Of a DNA stretch of 64,000 nt, positions 16,869 through 25,590 are shown one piece after another. Within the stretch, counting starts at the first letter, position 1. Each line of letters starts with the position of its first letter. A program made the position numbers and the translations under genes. Source of the DNA: JAPUEK01 sp963815355 (lineage in GTDB: Bacteria > Pseudomonadota > Alphaproteobacteria > Rhodobacterales > Rhodobacteraceae). The notes beneath the pieces are model-generated. The model was given only the letters and a program-made list of their open reading frames with translations. It did not search any database and had not been told where the DNA came from. The stretch covers positions 682,001 through 746,000 of the forward strand of contig CAWFGJ010000013.1 in assembly GCA_963815355.1 (NCBI GenBank), read 5' to 3'.

Positions 16869-17867
16869 ATGACCGCCGCAGTCGAATTTCAATCCACCTC
16901 CCGCCACTTCGGCCCGGCCACAGCGCCGATCAAGGCAGTGGACCGCGTCGATCTGACCATCGCCGAGGGCAGCTTTTTTGCCATGCTTGGCCCGTCCGGG
17001 TCGGGCAAGACAACCTGCCTGCGGCTGATCTCAGGCTTTGAAAAACCCACTGCCGGACGCATCCGCATCTTCGGCCAAGACGTCTCCGACATCCCGCCCA
17101 ACCGCCGCAACGTGAACACGGTCTTTCAGGACTACGCGCTGTTTCCGCATATGAACGTGCGCGATAACGTGGCCTACGGGCTCATGGTCAAAGGCCAGCC
17201 CCGCGCCGCCCGCTACGCCAAAGCTGATGAGATGCTGGCCCTCGTCCACCTCGACAGCTACGGCGACCGCAAACCCAGCCAGCTTTCCGGCGGCCAGCGC
17301 CAAAGGGTGGCCCTTGCGCGCGCGCTGGTCAACGAACCCCGCGTCCTGCTCTTGGACGAACCCTTGGGCGCGCTCGACCTCAAACTGCGCGAGGCGATGC
17401 AGGATGAACTGAAATCCCTGCAAAAGCGCCTGGGCATCACCTTCGTCTTCGTCACCCATGACCAGCATGAGGCGCTGTCGATGGCCGATACCCTGGCCGT
17501 ATTCAACCAGGGCCAGATCGCCCAGATCGGCAGCCCGACCGATATCTACGCGCGCCCCCGCACCCGTTTTGTGGCCGATTTCGTCGGCTCCTCCAACCTG
17601 CTGCCGCCCGAACTGACCCGCAGCCTTGGCGGCCCGGCCCGCTGGGCAAGCCTGCGCCCCGAAAACACCCGCCTCGCCGCGACCGGCCCGCTCAGCGGCA
17701 CCGTCACCGCCCTACGCTACGTGGGCTCCGGCACCCGCGTGCAGGTGCACTGCCAAGGCGCAGACATCGCAGCCTTCCTCCCCGCCGGAACTGCCCTGCC
17801 CGAACCCGGCTCCCAAACCGCCCTCGCGTTCAACGCGGATGACCTGCATGTGATGGACGACGTCTGA
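16869..17867 (+). CDS. ydcT: Polyamine ABC transporter ATPase (PotA/YdcT type)
   Basis: A 332-residue ATPase. The Walker A motif is GPSGSGKTT near residues 40-48, the Q-loop lies in TVFQDYALFPHM, the signature LSGGQRQRVALARAL and Walker B LLLDEPLGALD follow, and the H-loop is in FVTHDQHEA. The C-terminal region (about 240-332) is the TOBE-type regulatory domain, here somewhat short. It follows the binding protein by 141 bases. The 88-base gap to the next permease contains a copy of the dispersed repeat, which is unusual inside an operon. It energises the two permeases encoded downstream. Confidence 0.95.
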   Translation: MTAAVEFQSTSRHFGPATAPIKAVDRVDLTIAEGSFFAMLGPSGSGKTTCLRLISGFEKPTAGRIRIFGQDVSDIPPNRRNVNTVFQDYALFPHMNVRDNVAYGLMVKGQPRAARYAKADEMLALVHLDSYGDRKPSQLSGGQRQRVALARALVNEPRVLLLDEPLGALDLKLREAMQDELKSLQKRLGITFVFVTHDQHEALSMADTLAVFNQGQIAQIGSPTDIYARPRTRFVADFVGSSNLLPPELTRSLGGPARWASLRPENTRLAATGPLSGTVTALRYVGSGTRVQVHCQGADIAAFLPAGTALPEPGSQTALAFNADDLHVMDDV

Positions 17868-17886
17868 TGCCCCACCACGCGCCCCA

Positions 17887-17921
17887 TCATCTTGGCCACA
17901 AATACTCCCGCCGGAGGCTCC
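17887..17921 (-). repeat. Dispersed ~35-bp repeat, copy 5, inside the polyamine operon
   Basis: A minus-strand copy of the same repeat occupies much of the 88 bases between ydcT and ydcU. The copies at 8493, 12873 and 13313 lie between transcription units, while this one splits an apparent operon, so it could affect the ratio of ATPase to permease transcripts. Confidence 0.85.
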
Positions 17922-17955
17922 GCCGCCGGCCCCACACAGCCCCACAGGCCGCAAG

Positions 17956-18894
17956 ATGACCGCCCCCGCCATCCTTCCCGAACGCGGCCTGGCCGACCGC
18001 CTGACCGCCCTGTTCTGGCGGCGGCCAAAGCTTTTGCTGGCGCTGATGCTCACCCCGCCGCTGCTGTGGCTGGGGCTGGTCTACCTTGGCTCCCTCGCCG
18101 CGCTCCTGCTGCAAAGCTTTTACCGGATTGATGAGTTTTCCGGCATGATCGTGCAGGAATTCACCCTCAAGACCTATGCCGAACTGCTGCGCCCGTCCAA
18201 TTACGACGTGATCGCGCGCACGCTGATCATGTCGGCTGCCGTGACCATTGGCTGCGCCCTCGTGGCCTTTCCGATCGCCTATTACGCCGCCCGCTTTGCC
18301 AAAGGCCGCTGGAAGGCGCTGTTCTATCTGGGCGTCATGCTGCCTTTGTGGTCCAGCTATCTGGTCAAGGTCTACGCGTGGAAACTGATCCTCGCCAAAG
18401 AAGGCATCATAACCTGGGCCGCCGATACGACCCACACCAGTGCGCTGCTCAACGCGATTCTGTCGCTGCCGGTGATCGGGGGCAACTCGCTGTCCACCAG
18501 CTACATCGGCATGTTTCTGGTGTTTGTCTATGTCTGGCTGCCCTACATGATCCTGCCGATGCAAGCGGCACTCGAGCGCGTGCCCGCCTCAATGCTCGAA
18601 GCCTCGGCCGATCTTGGGGCCAGCCGGTCGCAGACGCTGCGGACGGTGATCCTGCCCTTGGCCCTGCCGGGGGTGATCGCGGGGTCGATCTTTACCTTCT
18701 CGCTGACCATGGGCGATTACATCATCCCGCAGATCGTGGGTAATTCGGCCAATTTCATCGGCATGGCGGTGTATCAGTTGCAAGGCACCGCCGGAAACAT
18801 CCCGCTGGCGGCGGCCTTTGCCGTGGTGCCGATCCTGATCATGCTGGTCTATCTGTGGCTGGCCAAACGCGCGGGGGCTTTTGATGCACTCTGA
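17956..18894 (+). CDS. ydcU: Polyamine ABC transporter permease (PotB/YdcU type)
   Basis: A 312-residue inner-membrane permease of the PotB family with about six membrane segments, the first at residues 30-55 (LLALMLTPPLLWLGLVYL). The EAA-type loop that contacts the ATPase is visible as MLEASADLGASRSQTLRTVI near residue 213. It is followed by the paired permease with an 11-base overlap, so the two are co-translated. The transport role is as part of the putrescine-type system with ydcS, ydcT and ydcV. The long N-terminal cytoplasmic tail of about 28 residues is ordinary for this family. Confidence 0.93.
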   Translation: MTAPAILPERGLADRLTALFWRRPKLLLALMLTPPLLWLGLVYLGSLAALLLQSFYRIDEFSGMIVQEFTLKTYAELLRPSNYDVIARTLIMSAAVTIGCALVAFPIAYYAARFAKGRWKALFYLGVMLPLWSSYLVKVYAWKLILAKEGIITWAADTTHTSALLNAILSLPVIGGNSLSTSYIGMFLVFVYVWLPYMILPMQAALERVPASMLEASADLGASRSQTLRTVILPLALPGVIAGSIFTFSLTMGDYIIPQIVGNSANFIGMAVYQLQGTAGNIPLAAAFAVVPILIMLVYLWLAKRAGAFDAL

Positions 18895-19690
18895 ACGCGC
18901 AAGCTGGGGGCTTCGGGTTGCGGCCATCGGGGGGCTGTTGTTCCTGCACCTGCCGATCCTGCTGATCTTCGTCTACGCCTTCACAACCGAGGAACGCACC
19001 TACGCCTTCCCGCCCCCCGGCCTGACCACCCAATGGTTCGCCGCCGCGTGGAACCGGCCGGATATCTGGCAGGCGCTGGCCCTGTCGGTCAAGGTCGCCA
19101 CCTTTGCCACGGCCACCGCGATGATCCTTGGCACCCTCGTTGCCGCCGCCATGGCACAGGCCAGGTTCTTTGGCCGCGACCAGATCAGCCTGCTGATCGT
19201 GCTTCCCATCGCCCTGCCGGGGGTGATCACCGGCATCTCGCTGCGCTCGGCCTTCGGGATGATGGACATCCCGTTTTCCACCTGGACCATCGTGCTGGGC
19301 CACGCGACCTTTTGCATCGTGATCGTCTACAACAACGCCGTCGCCCGCTTTCGCCGCCTGTCCGGCGGGGTGCTGGAGGCCAGCGCCGACCTTGGCGCCA
19401 ATGCCTTCCAGACCTTCTGGCATGTGCTGCTGCCCAACCTTGGCACCGCGCTGCTTGCGGGCGGAATGCTCGCCTTTGCGCTGTCGTTTGATGAGGTGAT
19501 CGTGACCACCTTCACCGCGGGCCAGCAAGCCACCCTGCCGATCTGGATGCTGGAGGAACTGATCCGCCCCCGGCAACGGCCTGTCACCAACGTCGTGGCG
19601 ATGGTCGTCTTCGCCGCCACCTTCTTCCCCATCCTCGCCGCCTATTACCTTACCCGCAACGGGTCCGAAACGGCAGGCTCAGGCAAATGA
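18884..19690 (+). CDS. ydcV: Polyamine ABC transporter permease (PotC/YdcV type)
   Basis: A 268-residue inner-membrane permease of the PotC family. The N-terminal segment VAAIGGLLFLHLPILLIFVY is the first of about six membrane spans, and the EAA loop reads GVLEASADLGANAFQTFWHV at roughly residues 162-181. A TTG at 18881 is in frame one codon earlier, but the ATG at 18884 is the normal choice. It overlaps ydcU by 11 bases and stops 13 bases before the dehydrogenase gene. It should form the membrane pore with ydcU. Confidence 0.93.
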   Translation: MHSERASWGLRVAAIGGLLFLHLPILLIFVYAFTTEERTYAFPPPGLTTQWFAAAWNRPDIWQALALSVKVATFATATAMILGTLVAAAMAQARFFGRDQISLLIVLPIALPGVITGISLRSAFGMMDIPFSTWTIVLGHATFCIVIVYNNAVARFRRLSGGVLEASADLGANAFQTFWHVLLPNLGTALLAGGMLAFALSFDEVIVTTFTAGQQATLPIWMLEELIRPRQRPVTNVVAMVVFAATFFPILAAYYLTRNGSETAGSGK

Positions 19691-19703
19691 CCGGAGAACC
19701 ATC

Positions 19704-21143
19704 ATGTCCCCCAAATCCGTAATCCAGACCCAACTTCTGATCGGCAATCGCTTTGAGCCGGGCGAAGAGGCCCGCGAGCAGGTGCTGAACCCGCGCACCG
19801 GCGGGCTGATCCTTGAGGTGCCAGAGGCCTCGACCGCGCAGGTCGACCGCGCCGTCGCCGCCGCGCGCAAGGCCTTTACCGGCTGGTCGCGCACCACGCC
19901 CGCCGAACGCTCCGCCGCCCTGCTGCGTATCGCCGACCGGGTCGAGGCCGAGGCCGACGCCTTCGCGGCACTTGAGGCGCTGAACTGCGGCAAGCCGATC
20001 AACGCCGCCCGCAACGACGAAATCCCCGCCATCGTCGATTGCTACCGCTTTTTTGCCGGTGCGGTGCGCTGCCAGCACGGGGCCTTGGCGGGGGAATACC
20101 TGCCCGGCCACACATCAATGATCCGCCGTGACGCCATCGGGGTCATCGCCTCCATCGCGCCGTGGAATTATCCGCTGATGATGATGGCGTGGAAACTTGG
20201 CCCTGCGATTGGCGGCGGCAATACGGTGGTGTTCAAACCGTCCGAGCAAACCCCGCTGACCGCGCTGAAGATGGCGCATATTCTGGCCGAAGAACTGCCC
20301 GAAGGCGTGGTGTCGGTGATCACCGGGCGCGGGCAGACCGTGGGCAGCTATCTGATAAACCACCCCGGCGTGGACATGATCTCGCTCACGGGGGATGTGG
20401 CCACCGGGCGCAAGATGCTGGATGCGGCGGCCAAAACCGTGAAACGCACCCATCTTGAACTGGGCGGCAAGGCCCCGGTGCTGGTCTATGATGATGCCGA
20501 TGTCGATGCGGTGGTCGAAGGGCTGCGGGCGTTTTCCTTCTATAACGCCGGGCAAGATTGCACCGCTGCCTGCCGCGTCTATGCCGGGCCAAAGGTCTAT
20601 GACCGGCTGGTGGCCGACCTGTCCGCCGCCGCCGCCTCGATCACCCTTGGGGCCGAGGATGACACGACCAACGAAATCGGCCCGCTGATCAGCGAACGCC
20701 AGCGCGACCGCGTCGCAAGCTTCGTGAACCGCGCGCGAGAGCTAAGCCATATCGAAGTGACCGCCGGCGGGGCCTTGATGGACAAGGGGTTCTACTACCG
20801 CCCCACCGTCATCGCCGGGGCCACCCAAGCCGACGAAATCGTCCGGCGCGAAGTCTTTGGCCCGGTCGTGTCGATCACGCCCTTTACCGATCCCGACGAC
20901 GCGATCACCTGGGCCAATGACAGCGATTACGGTCTGGCCTCATCGGTCTGGACCCGCGACATCGGTCGCGCGATGGAGGCAACGGCCCGGCTGCGCTATG
21001 GCTGCACTTGGGTGAACACCCACTTCATGCTGACCAATGAGATGCCGCATGGCGGCCTGAAACAATCCGGCTATGGCAAAGACATGTCCGCCTACGCGCT
21101 GGAGGATTACACCGTCGTCCGCCATGTGATGATCAAGCACTAG
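19704..21143 (+). CDS. patD: Gamma-aminobutyraldehyde dehydrogenase
   Basis: A 479-residue NAD-dependent aldehyde dehydrogenase. The active-site Glu is in LELGGKAP (about residue 251) and the catalytic Cys in NAGQDCTAACRVY (about residue 285); the adenine-binding NYPLMMMAWK and the C-terminal GGLKQSGYGKD are also normal. The close match to the YdcW/PatD family and its place at the end of a putrescine-type uptake operon indicate oxidation of 4-aminobutanal to GABA. The aminotransferase that would make the aldehyde from putrescine is not in this window. A ribosome site GGAGAACC precedes the ATG. A betaine-aldehyde substrate is the main alternative for this fold. Confidence 0.9.
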   Translation: MSPKSVIQTQLLIGNRFEPGEEAREQVLNPRTGGLILEVPEASTAQVDRAVAAARKAFTGWSRTTPAERSAALLRIADRVEAEADAFAALEALNCGKPINAARNDEIPAIVDCYRFFAGAVRCQHGALAGEYLPGHTSMIRRDAIGVIASIAPWNYPLMMMAWKLGPAIGGGNTVVFKPSEQTPLTALKMAHILAEELPEGVVSVITGRGQTVGSYLINHPGVDMISLTGDVATGRKMLDAAAKTVKRTHLELGGKAPVLVYDDADVDAVVEGLRAFSFYNAGQDCTAACRVYAGPKVYDRLVADLSAAAASITLGAEDDTTNEIGPLISERQRDRVASFVNRARELSHIEVTAGGALMDKGFYYRPTVIAGATQADEIVRREVFGPVVSITPFTDPDDAITWANDSDYGLASSVWTRDIGRAMEATARLRYGCTWVNTHFMLTNEMPHGGLKQSGYGKDMSAYALEDYTVVRHVMIKH

Positions 21144-21154
21144 ACCGCAGATCC

Positions 21155-21183
21155 CCCTTGGCCCCCTTCCCCGGGGCCAAGGG
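21155..21183. terminator. Strong hairpin between patD and the convergent small membrane gene
   Basis: An 11-bp perfect stem (21155-21165 with 21173-21183, CCCTTGGCCCC) with a 7-base loop lies between two convergent genes. There is no T-run, but the stem is strong and could end transcription from either side. Confidence 0.65.
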
Positions 21184-21197
21184 CGCGATCAGGGCCG

Positions 21198-21446
21198 TCA
21201 GCCCATCTTGCCCGCAAGGCCGAACAGGCGCTGAAACACCGTGCCACCCCGCCGCTTCAGGCCCCAGAAATACGCCACAACCAGCACAAACAGCGCCAGC
21301 GCGGGCCATCCGTTCAACGAAAAGCCACCCGATGTCGTCCCGCCCGTGACCAGCGCGATCAGATAGCCGCCCACCAGAAAAACCAACAGAAAATCAAGGA
21401 TCGCGGCCAGGATTACCTTCCACGTTTTCGGTCGTTCGTCCGCCAT
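21198..21446 (-). CDS. Small membrane protein, partial RDD-like
   Basis: An 82-residue protein with two predicted membrane segments (about residues 9-32 and 46-62). The pattern of a charged N-terminus, ILDFLLVFLVGGYLIALVTG, then a second helix and GGTVFQRLFGL resembles half of an RDD domain, a membrane family of unclear function. Full RDD proteins have about 130 residues and three helices, so this would be a short relative rather than a truncated gene; the reading frame has a normal start and stop. It is convergent with patD. Identification as RDD-like is tentative. Confidence 0.65.
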   Translation of the reverse strand: MADERPKTWKVILAAILDFLLVFLVGGYLIALVTGGTTSGGFSLNGWPALALFVLVVAYFWGLKRRGGTVFQRLFGLAGKMG

Positions 21447-21500
21447 GTCCGTCCCTCCAAAAGGTTGCGCGCGAACTGTGCCACAGCCGGGCGCGACGCG

Positions 21501-22697
21501 CTACATGCCACCTGCTGTCATGCCACCTGCGGTCATTGCAGCCGCCGCCGCGCGGCCCGCCCAAAGCCCGGACGCCCAACACCCTGTCAGCAGATAGCCC
21601 CCGGTCGGCGCCTCCCAATCCAGCATCTCACCGCAGACATAGACCCCCGGCAGGGCGCGCAACTCCAACCCCTCGGTCACAGCGGCCCACGCCACACCGC
21701 CCGCGACAGAGATTGCCTCATCCATCGGGCGCGGGTGCAGCGGCGGCAGGGCCAGCCGCTTGACCGCAGCCAGCGCGTCCAGCCCCCGGCCAAACTCCAT
21801 CACCAACGCGATGGCCCCTGCCCCAAGGCTCAGCTTGCGTAAGCGGTTGGCCAGCGTCTCGCCCGGTTTCATCCTGGCCAGCCGCGCGGCCACCTCGGCC
21901 TCGGTCAGGTCGGGCAGGAAATCCAGCTCTAACCGCCCGCCCTCGCGCAGCGCGCGGCTGACGGCATAGATCCCGCCACCCTCCAGCCCCTTCGCCGAAA
22001 TCACAAATTCCCCCCGCTCGCGCTGGTCGCCCACGCGCAGTGCGGCCCCTTTCACCGGCTGGCCAAACTGCTTGGCCATATGCGCAGACCAAGCCACCGC
22101 AAAGCCCATGTTGGCGGGCTGGAACGCCTGCACCTGCACGCCCTTTTCCGCCAGCCACCCCGCCCATGCCCCGTCCGACCCCAGCCGCGCCCAACTGGCC
22201 CCGCCCAGCGCCAAAACGGTCACCGCAGGGCGCAGCACGCAGGGACCGTCGGGCGTCTCAAACGCCAGCCCCGCGCCGTCAAACCCGGTCCAGCGCCAAC
22301 GGGTCCGCAACTCAACCCCCATCCCCTCCAACCGGCGCAACCACGCCCGCATCAGGGGAGAGGCCTTCATCGCCACAGGAAACACACGCCCGGATGATCC
22401 CTTGAACACCTCTTGCCCCAGATCGCGGCACCAGTCCTGCACCTGTGCCGGGCCGAATGCCCCGAGCATCGGGAGCAGCGGCGCGGCGGGGGCATAGGCG
22501 GCGCTGAACCGTGGCAAGGGCTCATCCTTGGTCACGTTCAGCCCCGACTTGCCCGCCATCAGGAATTTGCGCGCGGGGCTGGGTTTGGCCTCACAGATCA
22601 GCACCTTGTGCCCGGCGCTGGCCAGCGCTTCTGCCGCCATCAGCCCCGCAGGCCCAGCCCCGATGACCAGCGCCCTGCCCGCCCCCAGATCATGCAT
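21501..22697 (-). CDS. HI0933/YhiN-type flavoprotein (TIGR03862 family)
   Basis: A 398-residue FAD-dependent oxidoreductase of unknown substrate. The N-terminal FAD-binding motif is ALVIGAGPAGLMAAEAL (about residues 8-24), followed by the family's FLMAGKSGLNVT. The TVLALGGASWARLGSDGAWAGW region is the second conserved block and the C-terminal GYLLTGCWASGLWAG closes the FAD site. The last residues, MTAGGMTAGGM, come from a 16-bp tandem repeat that may add or remove residues easily. It overlaps the end of the mscS gene by 8 bases, so the two are co-transcribed. The start at 22697 is preferred over upstream codons inside mscS. Confidence 0.88.
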   Translation of the reverse strand: MHDLGAGRALVIGAGPAGLMAAEALASAGHKVLICEAKPSPARKFLMAGKSGLNVTKDEPLPRFSAAYAPAAPLLPMLGAFGPAQVQDWCRDLGQEVFKGSSGRVFPVAMKASPLMRAWLRRLEGMGVELRTRWRWTGFDGAGLAFETPDGPCVLRPAVTVLALGGASWARLGSDGAWAGWLAEKGVQVQAFQPANMGFAVAWSAHMAKQFGQPVKGAALRVGDQRERGEFVISAKGLEGGGIYAVSRALREGGRLELDFLPDLTEAEVAARLARMKPGETLANRLRKLSLGAGAIALVMEFGRGLDALAAVKRLALPPLHPRPMDEAISVAGGVAWAAVTEGLELRALPGVYVCGEMLDWEAPTGGYLLTGCWASGLWAGRAAAAAMTAGGMTAGGM

Positions 22698-24003
22698 CTT
22701 TGCCACCGCGCATTTCCACCACACGGCGCGGATAGGGTATCTCTATCCCCTCCGCCTTCAGCGCGTTCCAGATCGCGAACAGCACCGGTGAGCCATAGCG
22801 GTTGCGCCCGTCGTCGATCCCGTTAACCCAATATTCCACTGCAAAATCAACGCTGCTCTCACCAAAACCCCGCAACTCGCAATCTGGCGCGTCGGGCTTG
22901 GTCAGCACGAAGGGCAAAGCCGAAACCGCATCCTCGATGATCTTCGGCACGCGGTTGATGTCTGTCTCATAGGCCACCGAAAAGGCCGCCTCATAGCGGT
23001 TGGCGGACCCTTGGTCGGAATAATTGGTCACCCGCGTCGTAATGAAATGCTCATTCGGGACAACGATCCAGCGCCCGTCAAAGGTTTCCAACACACAGGC
23101 CCGCGCGGTCATCTTGACGATGGTGCCCTTCTCGCCGCCGTCCAGTTCGACGTAATCGCCGACGGTGGTCTGCCCTTCGACCAGCAGAATGATCCCGCTG
23201 ACAAAGTTTGCGGCGATCTGTTGCAGGCCCAGCCCGATCCCCACACCCAAAGCCCCGCCCAAAACAGCGATGGCCGTCAGGTCGATCCCCATGATCGACA
23301 TCAGCAGCAGAAAGGCAGCGCCAAAGATCGTGATCTCAATCGCCTTGGCGGCCAGTTCACGCGTGGCCGGGCGCAGTTCGGCCTGTTTCTTGATGTAGTC
23401 GGCACTCTGCCGGTTTGACCAGTTGCCCAGCCAGAACAGCAGCGATCCCGCAATCACCCCCCTGATCAGCGACATCACCGAAAAGCGGATATTGCCCAGC
23501 GCCACCACGGTTTCCTCCAACCGCAGCGCAAGATCATCCAGCAACCCCAGCGTATACAGCCCCGCCACCGGGATCAGCACGTACCGCCCCAGCAACCGCA
23601 GGAACGGGTCTTTCAGCACCTCTCGCACAAAGGCGCGCGCGACAAGGAACAGGAACAACCGCTTGCCAAAGGCAATCAACTCACCCGAGCCGAAGATCGA
23701 CCGTGTCACCTCTTCCCCAATCGCCGTGATGCCATAGGCCAGCAACGGCAGGATCAGCGGCAAGAACCGCAAACCAAAGCGCAGCGCGGCGGCGATCAGG
23801 CCTTGCTTGGCATCCGCCGGGGTCAGGAACTTGGTCAGCACCGGCACGACCCGCGCCGCGATCACCCGCGCCGCCAGATAGGCCAGCGCCAAAAGCCCCA
23901 CCTGCGACCAAGCGGCGGGCGATTTCAGGCAGCCAAGCGCGATCTGCCCCACCTGATCCAACCCGCCAAGGACCGACTCCATCATCTGCGCCGCATCCGC
24001 CAT
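22690..24003 (-). CDS. MscS-family mechanosensitive channel
   Basis: A 437-residue membrane protein. The N-terminal part holds several hydrophobic helices (about residues 30-200), and the pore helix and MscS core appear around IAVLGGALGVGIGLGLQQIA at about residues 258-277, followed by the beta domain GDYVELDGGEKGTIVKMTAR and VVPNEHF with VTNYS. The C-terminal alpha/beta domain ends near IPYPRR. It should open under membrane tension during hypo-osmotic shock. It is co-transcribed with the overlapping flavoprotein. The extra N-terminal helices are longer than in E. coli MscS (286 residues), placing it among the larger MscS-like channels. Confidence 0.92.
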   Translation of the reverse strand: MADAAQMMESVLGGLDQVGQIALGCLKSPAAWSQVGLLALAYLAARVIAARVVPVLTKFLTPADAKQGLIAAALRFGLRFLPLILPLLAYGITAIGEEVTRSIFGSGELIAFGKRLFLFLVARAFVREVLKDPFLRLLGRYVLIPVAGLYTLGLLDDLALRLEETVVALGNIRFSVMSLIRGVIAGSLLFWLGNWSNRQSADYIKKQAELRPATRELAAKAIEITIFGAAFLLLMSIMGIDLTAIAVLGGALGVGIGLGLQQIAANFVSGIILLVEGQTTVGDYVELDGGEKGTIVKMTARACVLETFDGRWIVVPNEHFITTRVTNYSDQGSANRYEAAFSVAYETDINRVPKIIEDAVSALPFVLTKPDAPDCELRGFGESSVDFAVEYWVNGIDDGRNRYGSPVLFAIWNALKAEGIEIPYPRRVVEMRGGKDA

Positions 24004-24094
24004 CCGCTTTTCCCTTTAACCAACAGCCTATCGCAAACACCCCTGTCGCAAAGAAGTGCCTGCAAAACAAGCCTCGCCGCCGAACCCGGCCGCC

Positions 24095-24712
24095 TTAGCC
24101 CCGCAGCATCGCCTTGATCGCCGCCGGATGGCCGGACGGGGCGACCAAGACGCCGCTCGCCAATTCCTGCGCGACCGCCAGCAAGGCCTCGGGTGGCACG
24201 ATCCGGTCGATCAAGCCCCAGATCAGCGCCTCTTCCACCGGAACCTTCGCCCCGGCCATCAGGATCATCCGCGCCCGCGACGGCCCGGCCAACGCCACCA
24301 GCCGCTCCGGATCGCCCGGTTGCGGCAGATAGCCCAACCGCATCACGGGATAGAACAGGCTGGCCCCCGGCACCGCGATCCGCAGATCACAGGCCAGCGC
24401 CATGCCCATCGCCCCCCCGGCCAAAGTGCCGTTCAACGCGGCAATGGTCAGGCCGGGAAAGGCGGCGATGGCGGTGGACAATTCCTCCCACAACGGGCTG
24501 GTCGCCAGCCCCGCCTTGGCCGCGTCCAGATCCGCCCCGGCAGAGAACACCTTGCCCTGCCCGGTCAGCACCAAGGCCCGCGCGCCCTCTGCCTTGGCGG
24601 CGGCGACCGCGGCGATCAGCGCCTCCAACATCGGTGCGGTCAGCGCATTGGCCTTCTCTGGCCGGGCCAAGGTCACCGTGGACAGCCCGTCCGCATGGCT
24701 GACCGCGATCAT
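24095..24712 (-). CDS. Crotonase-fold protein lacking the usual catalytic glutamates
   Basis: A 205-residue enoyl-CoA hydratase/isomerase superfamily member, shorter than the usual 255-265 residues. The oxyanion-hole motifs are present (VFSAGADL, and NGTLAGGAMGMALACDL). The positions that hold the two catalytic Glu residues of hydratases are changed: the GGGCE-type block reads GGAMG, and the QPE-type block reads YPVMRLG. It is therefore unlikely to hydrate enoyl-CoA and may isomerise or cleave a thioester, or act on a different substrate. The C-terminal trimerisation helix appears shortened. It is translationally coupled (ATGA overlap) to the SDR gene upstream, so the two probably act in one pathway. 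Confidence 0.85.
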   Translation of the reverse strand: MIAVSHADGLSTVTLARPEKANALTAPMLEALIAAVAAAKAEGARALVLTGQGKVFSAGADLDAAKAGLATSPLWEELSTAIAAFPGLTIAALNGTLAGGAMGMALACDLRIAVPGASLFYPVMRLGYLPQPGDPERLVALAGPSRARMILMAGAKVPVEEALIWGLIDRIVPPEALLAVAQELASGVLVAPSGHPAAIKAMLRG

Positions 24713-25467
24713 GCGCGCGCCCCATCGCCCAAGCCTACCGCGCGGCGCACCGCCTCATCGCGCAGCGGCACATCGCGGCCAAGCCAGCCGTCGGCCCCGG
24801 CCCCGCACATCCACAACAGCGCCCGCGCCGGCCATTCCGGCGGGATATGGTCCGACAGTTCCAGCCGGCTGACCGGGTTGATGCCGCTGGCCTTGATCGC
24901 CACCTGCATACCGGTCGCCACGGTTCCGGGCGACAGACCCAGCACCCGGATGCCATGCGCGGCCTCTTCCAGATGCGCTGCCCGGGTCAGCATCAAGGCC
25001 CCGGCCTTGCCCGAGCAATAGGCCGACCAGCCCTCCAAAGCATTCGTCGCCGCCCCCGAAGACACCGTGATCACCGTGCCACCACCCTGCGCCCGCATCA
25101 CCGGCAGAACCGCCCGCATTCCGTAGAAGACCCCCTTCAGGTTCACGTCAATTGCCGCGCCCCAAGCCGCGACATCCGCCTCGGCCAACCGCGCGATCGG
25201 GTCAATGACCCCGGCATTGCCGATCCACACGTCAATCCGGCCAAACCGCGCCAGAACCGCGGCCACAGCATCCTGCACCGCCTGCCAGTCCGACACATCG
25301 CACGCCACCGCCAGCGCCTGCGGCCCGATCTCAGCCGCCAGCGCCTGCACCGCTGCCTCGGTCCGCGCCAGCAACGCGACCTGCGCGCCTGCCTGCGCGA
25401 AAACCCGCGCGGCCTGCGCGCCAATGCCCCGGCTTGCCCCCGTGATGACCACTACCTTGCCTTGCAT
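24709..25467 (-). CDS. Short-chain dehydrogenase/reductase
   Basis: A 252-residue classical SDR. The cofactor motif is GASRGIG (residues 10-16), the NAG motif is near residue 84, Ser136/137 sits in VSSGAATN, and the catalytic pair is Tyr150 and Lys154 in YCSGK. The ATG at 25467 is chosen because AGGAGGAGAGG lies just upstream; the frame extends further upstream but without a start this well placed. It is the first gene of a two-gene unit with the crotonase-like protein. The substrate is unknown; a 3-hydroxyacyl-CoA or other alcohol is possible from the partner gene. Confidence 0.93.
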   Translation of the reverse strand: MQGKVVVITGASRGIGAQAARVFAQAGAQVALLARTEAAVQALAAEIGPQALAVACDVSDWQAVQDAVAAVLARFGRIDVWIGNAGVIDPIARLAEADVAAWGAAIDVNLKGVFYGMRAVLPVMRAQGGGTVITVSSGAATNALEGWSAYCSGKAGALMLTRAAHLEEAAHGIRVLGLSPGTVATGMQVAIKASGINPVSRLELSDHIPPEWPARALLWMCGAGADGWLGRDVPLRDEAVRRAVGLGDGARA

Positions 25468-25526
25468 GACGCCTCTCCTCCTGATGACAATTCCGTTTAC
25501 CCCATCCCGATAGGCCACGGAAACCC

Positions 25527-25555
25527 TTGACCCACCCGTAAGCAACGCGGATGCT
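25527..25555 (+). promoter_or_regulatory. Possible sigma-70-type promoter of the DUF2125 gene
   Basis: TTGACC (25527-25532) and GATGCT (25550-25555) are spaced 17 bp apart, 36 bases before the ATG at 25591. The -35 match is good and the -10 match is weak. Confidence 0.4.
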
Positions 25556-25590
25556 TAGGGCTTCAGTTTACGCACAGACGAGGTTTCATT

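Noticed and set aside
21501..21534. 16-bp tandem repeat at the 3' end of the flavoprotein gene as a frameshift site
   Set aside because: Both copies keep frame and encode MTAGGMTAGGM; no disruption is seen.
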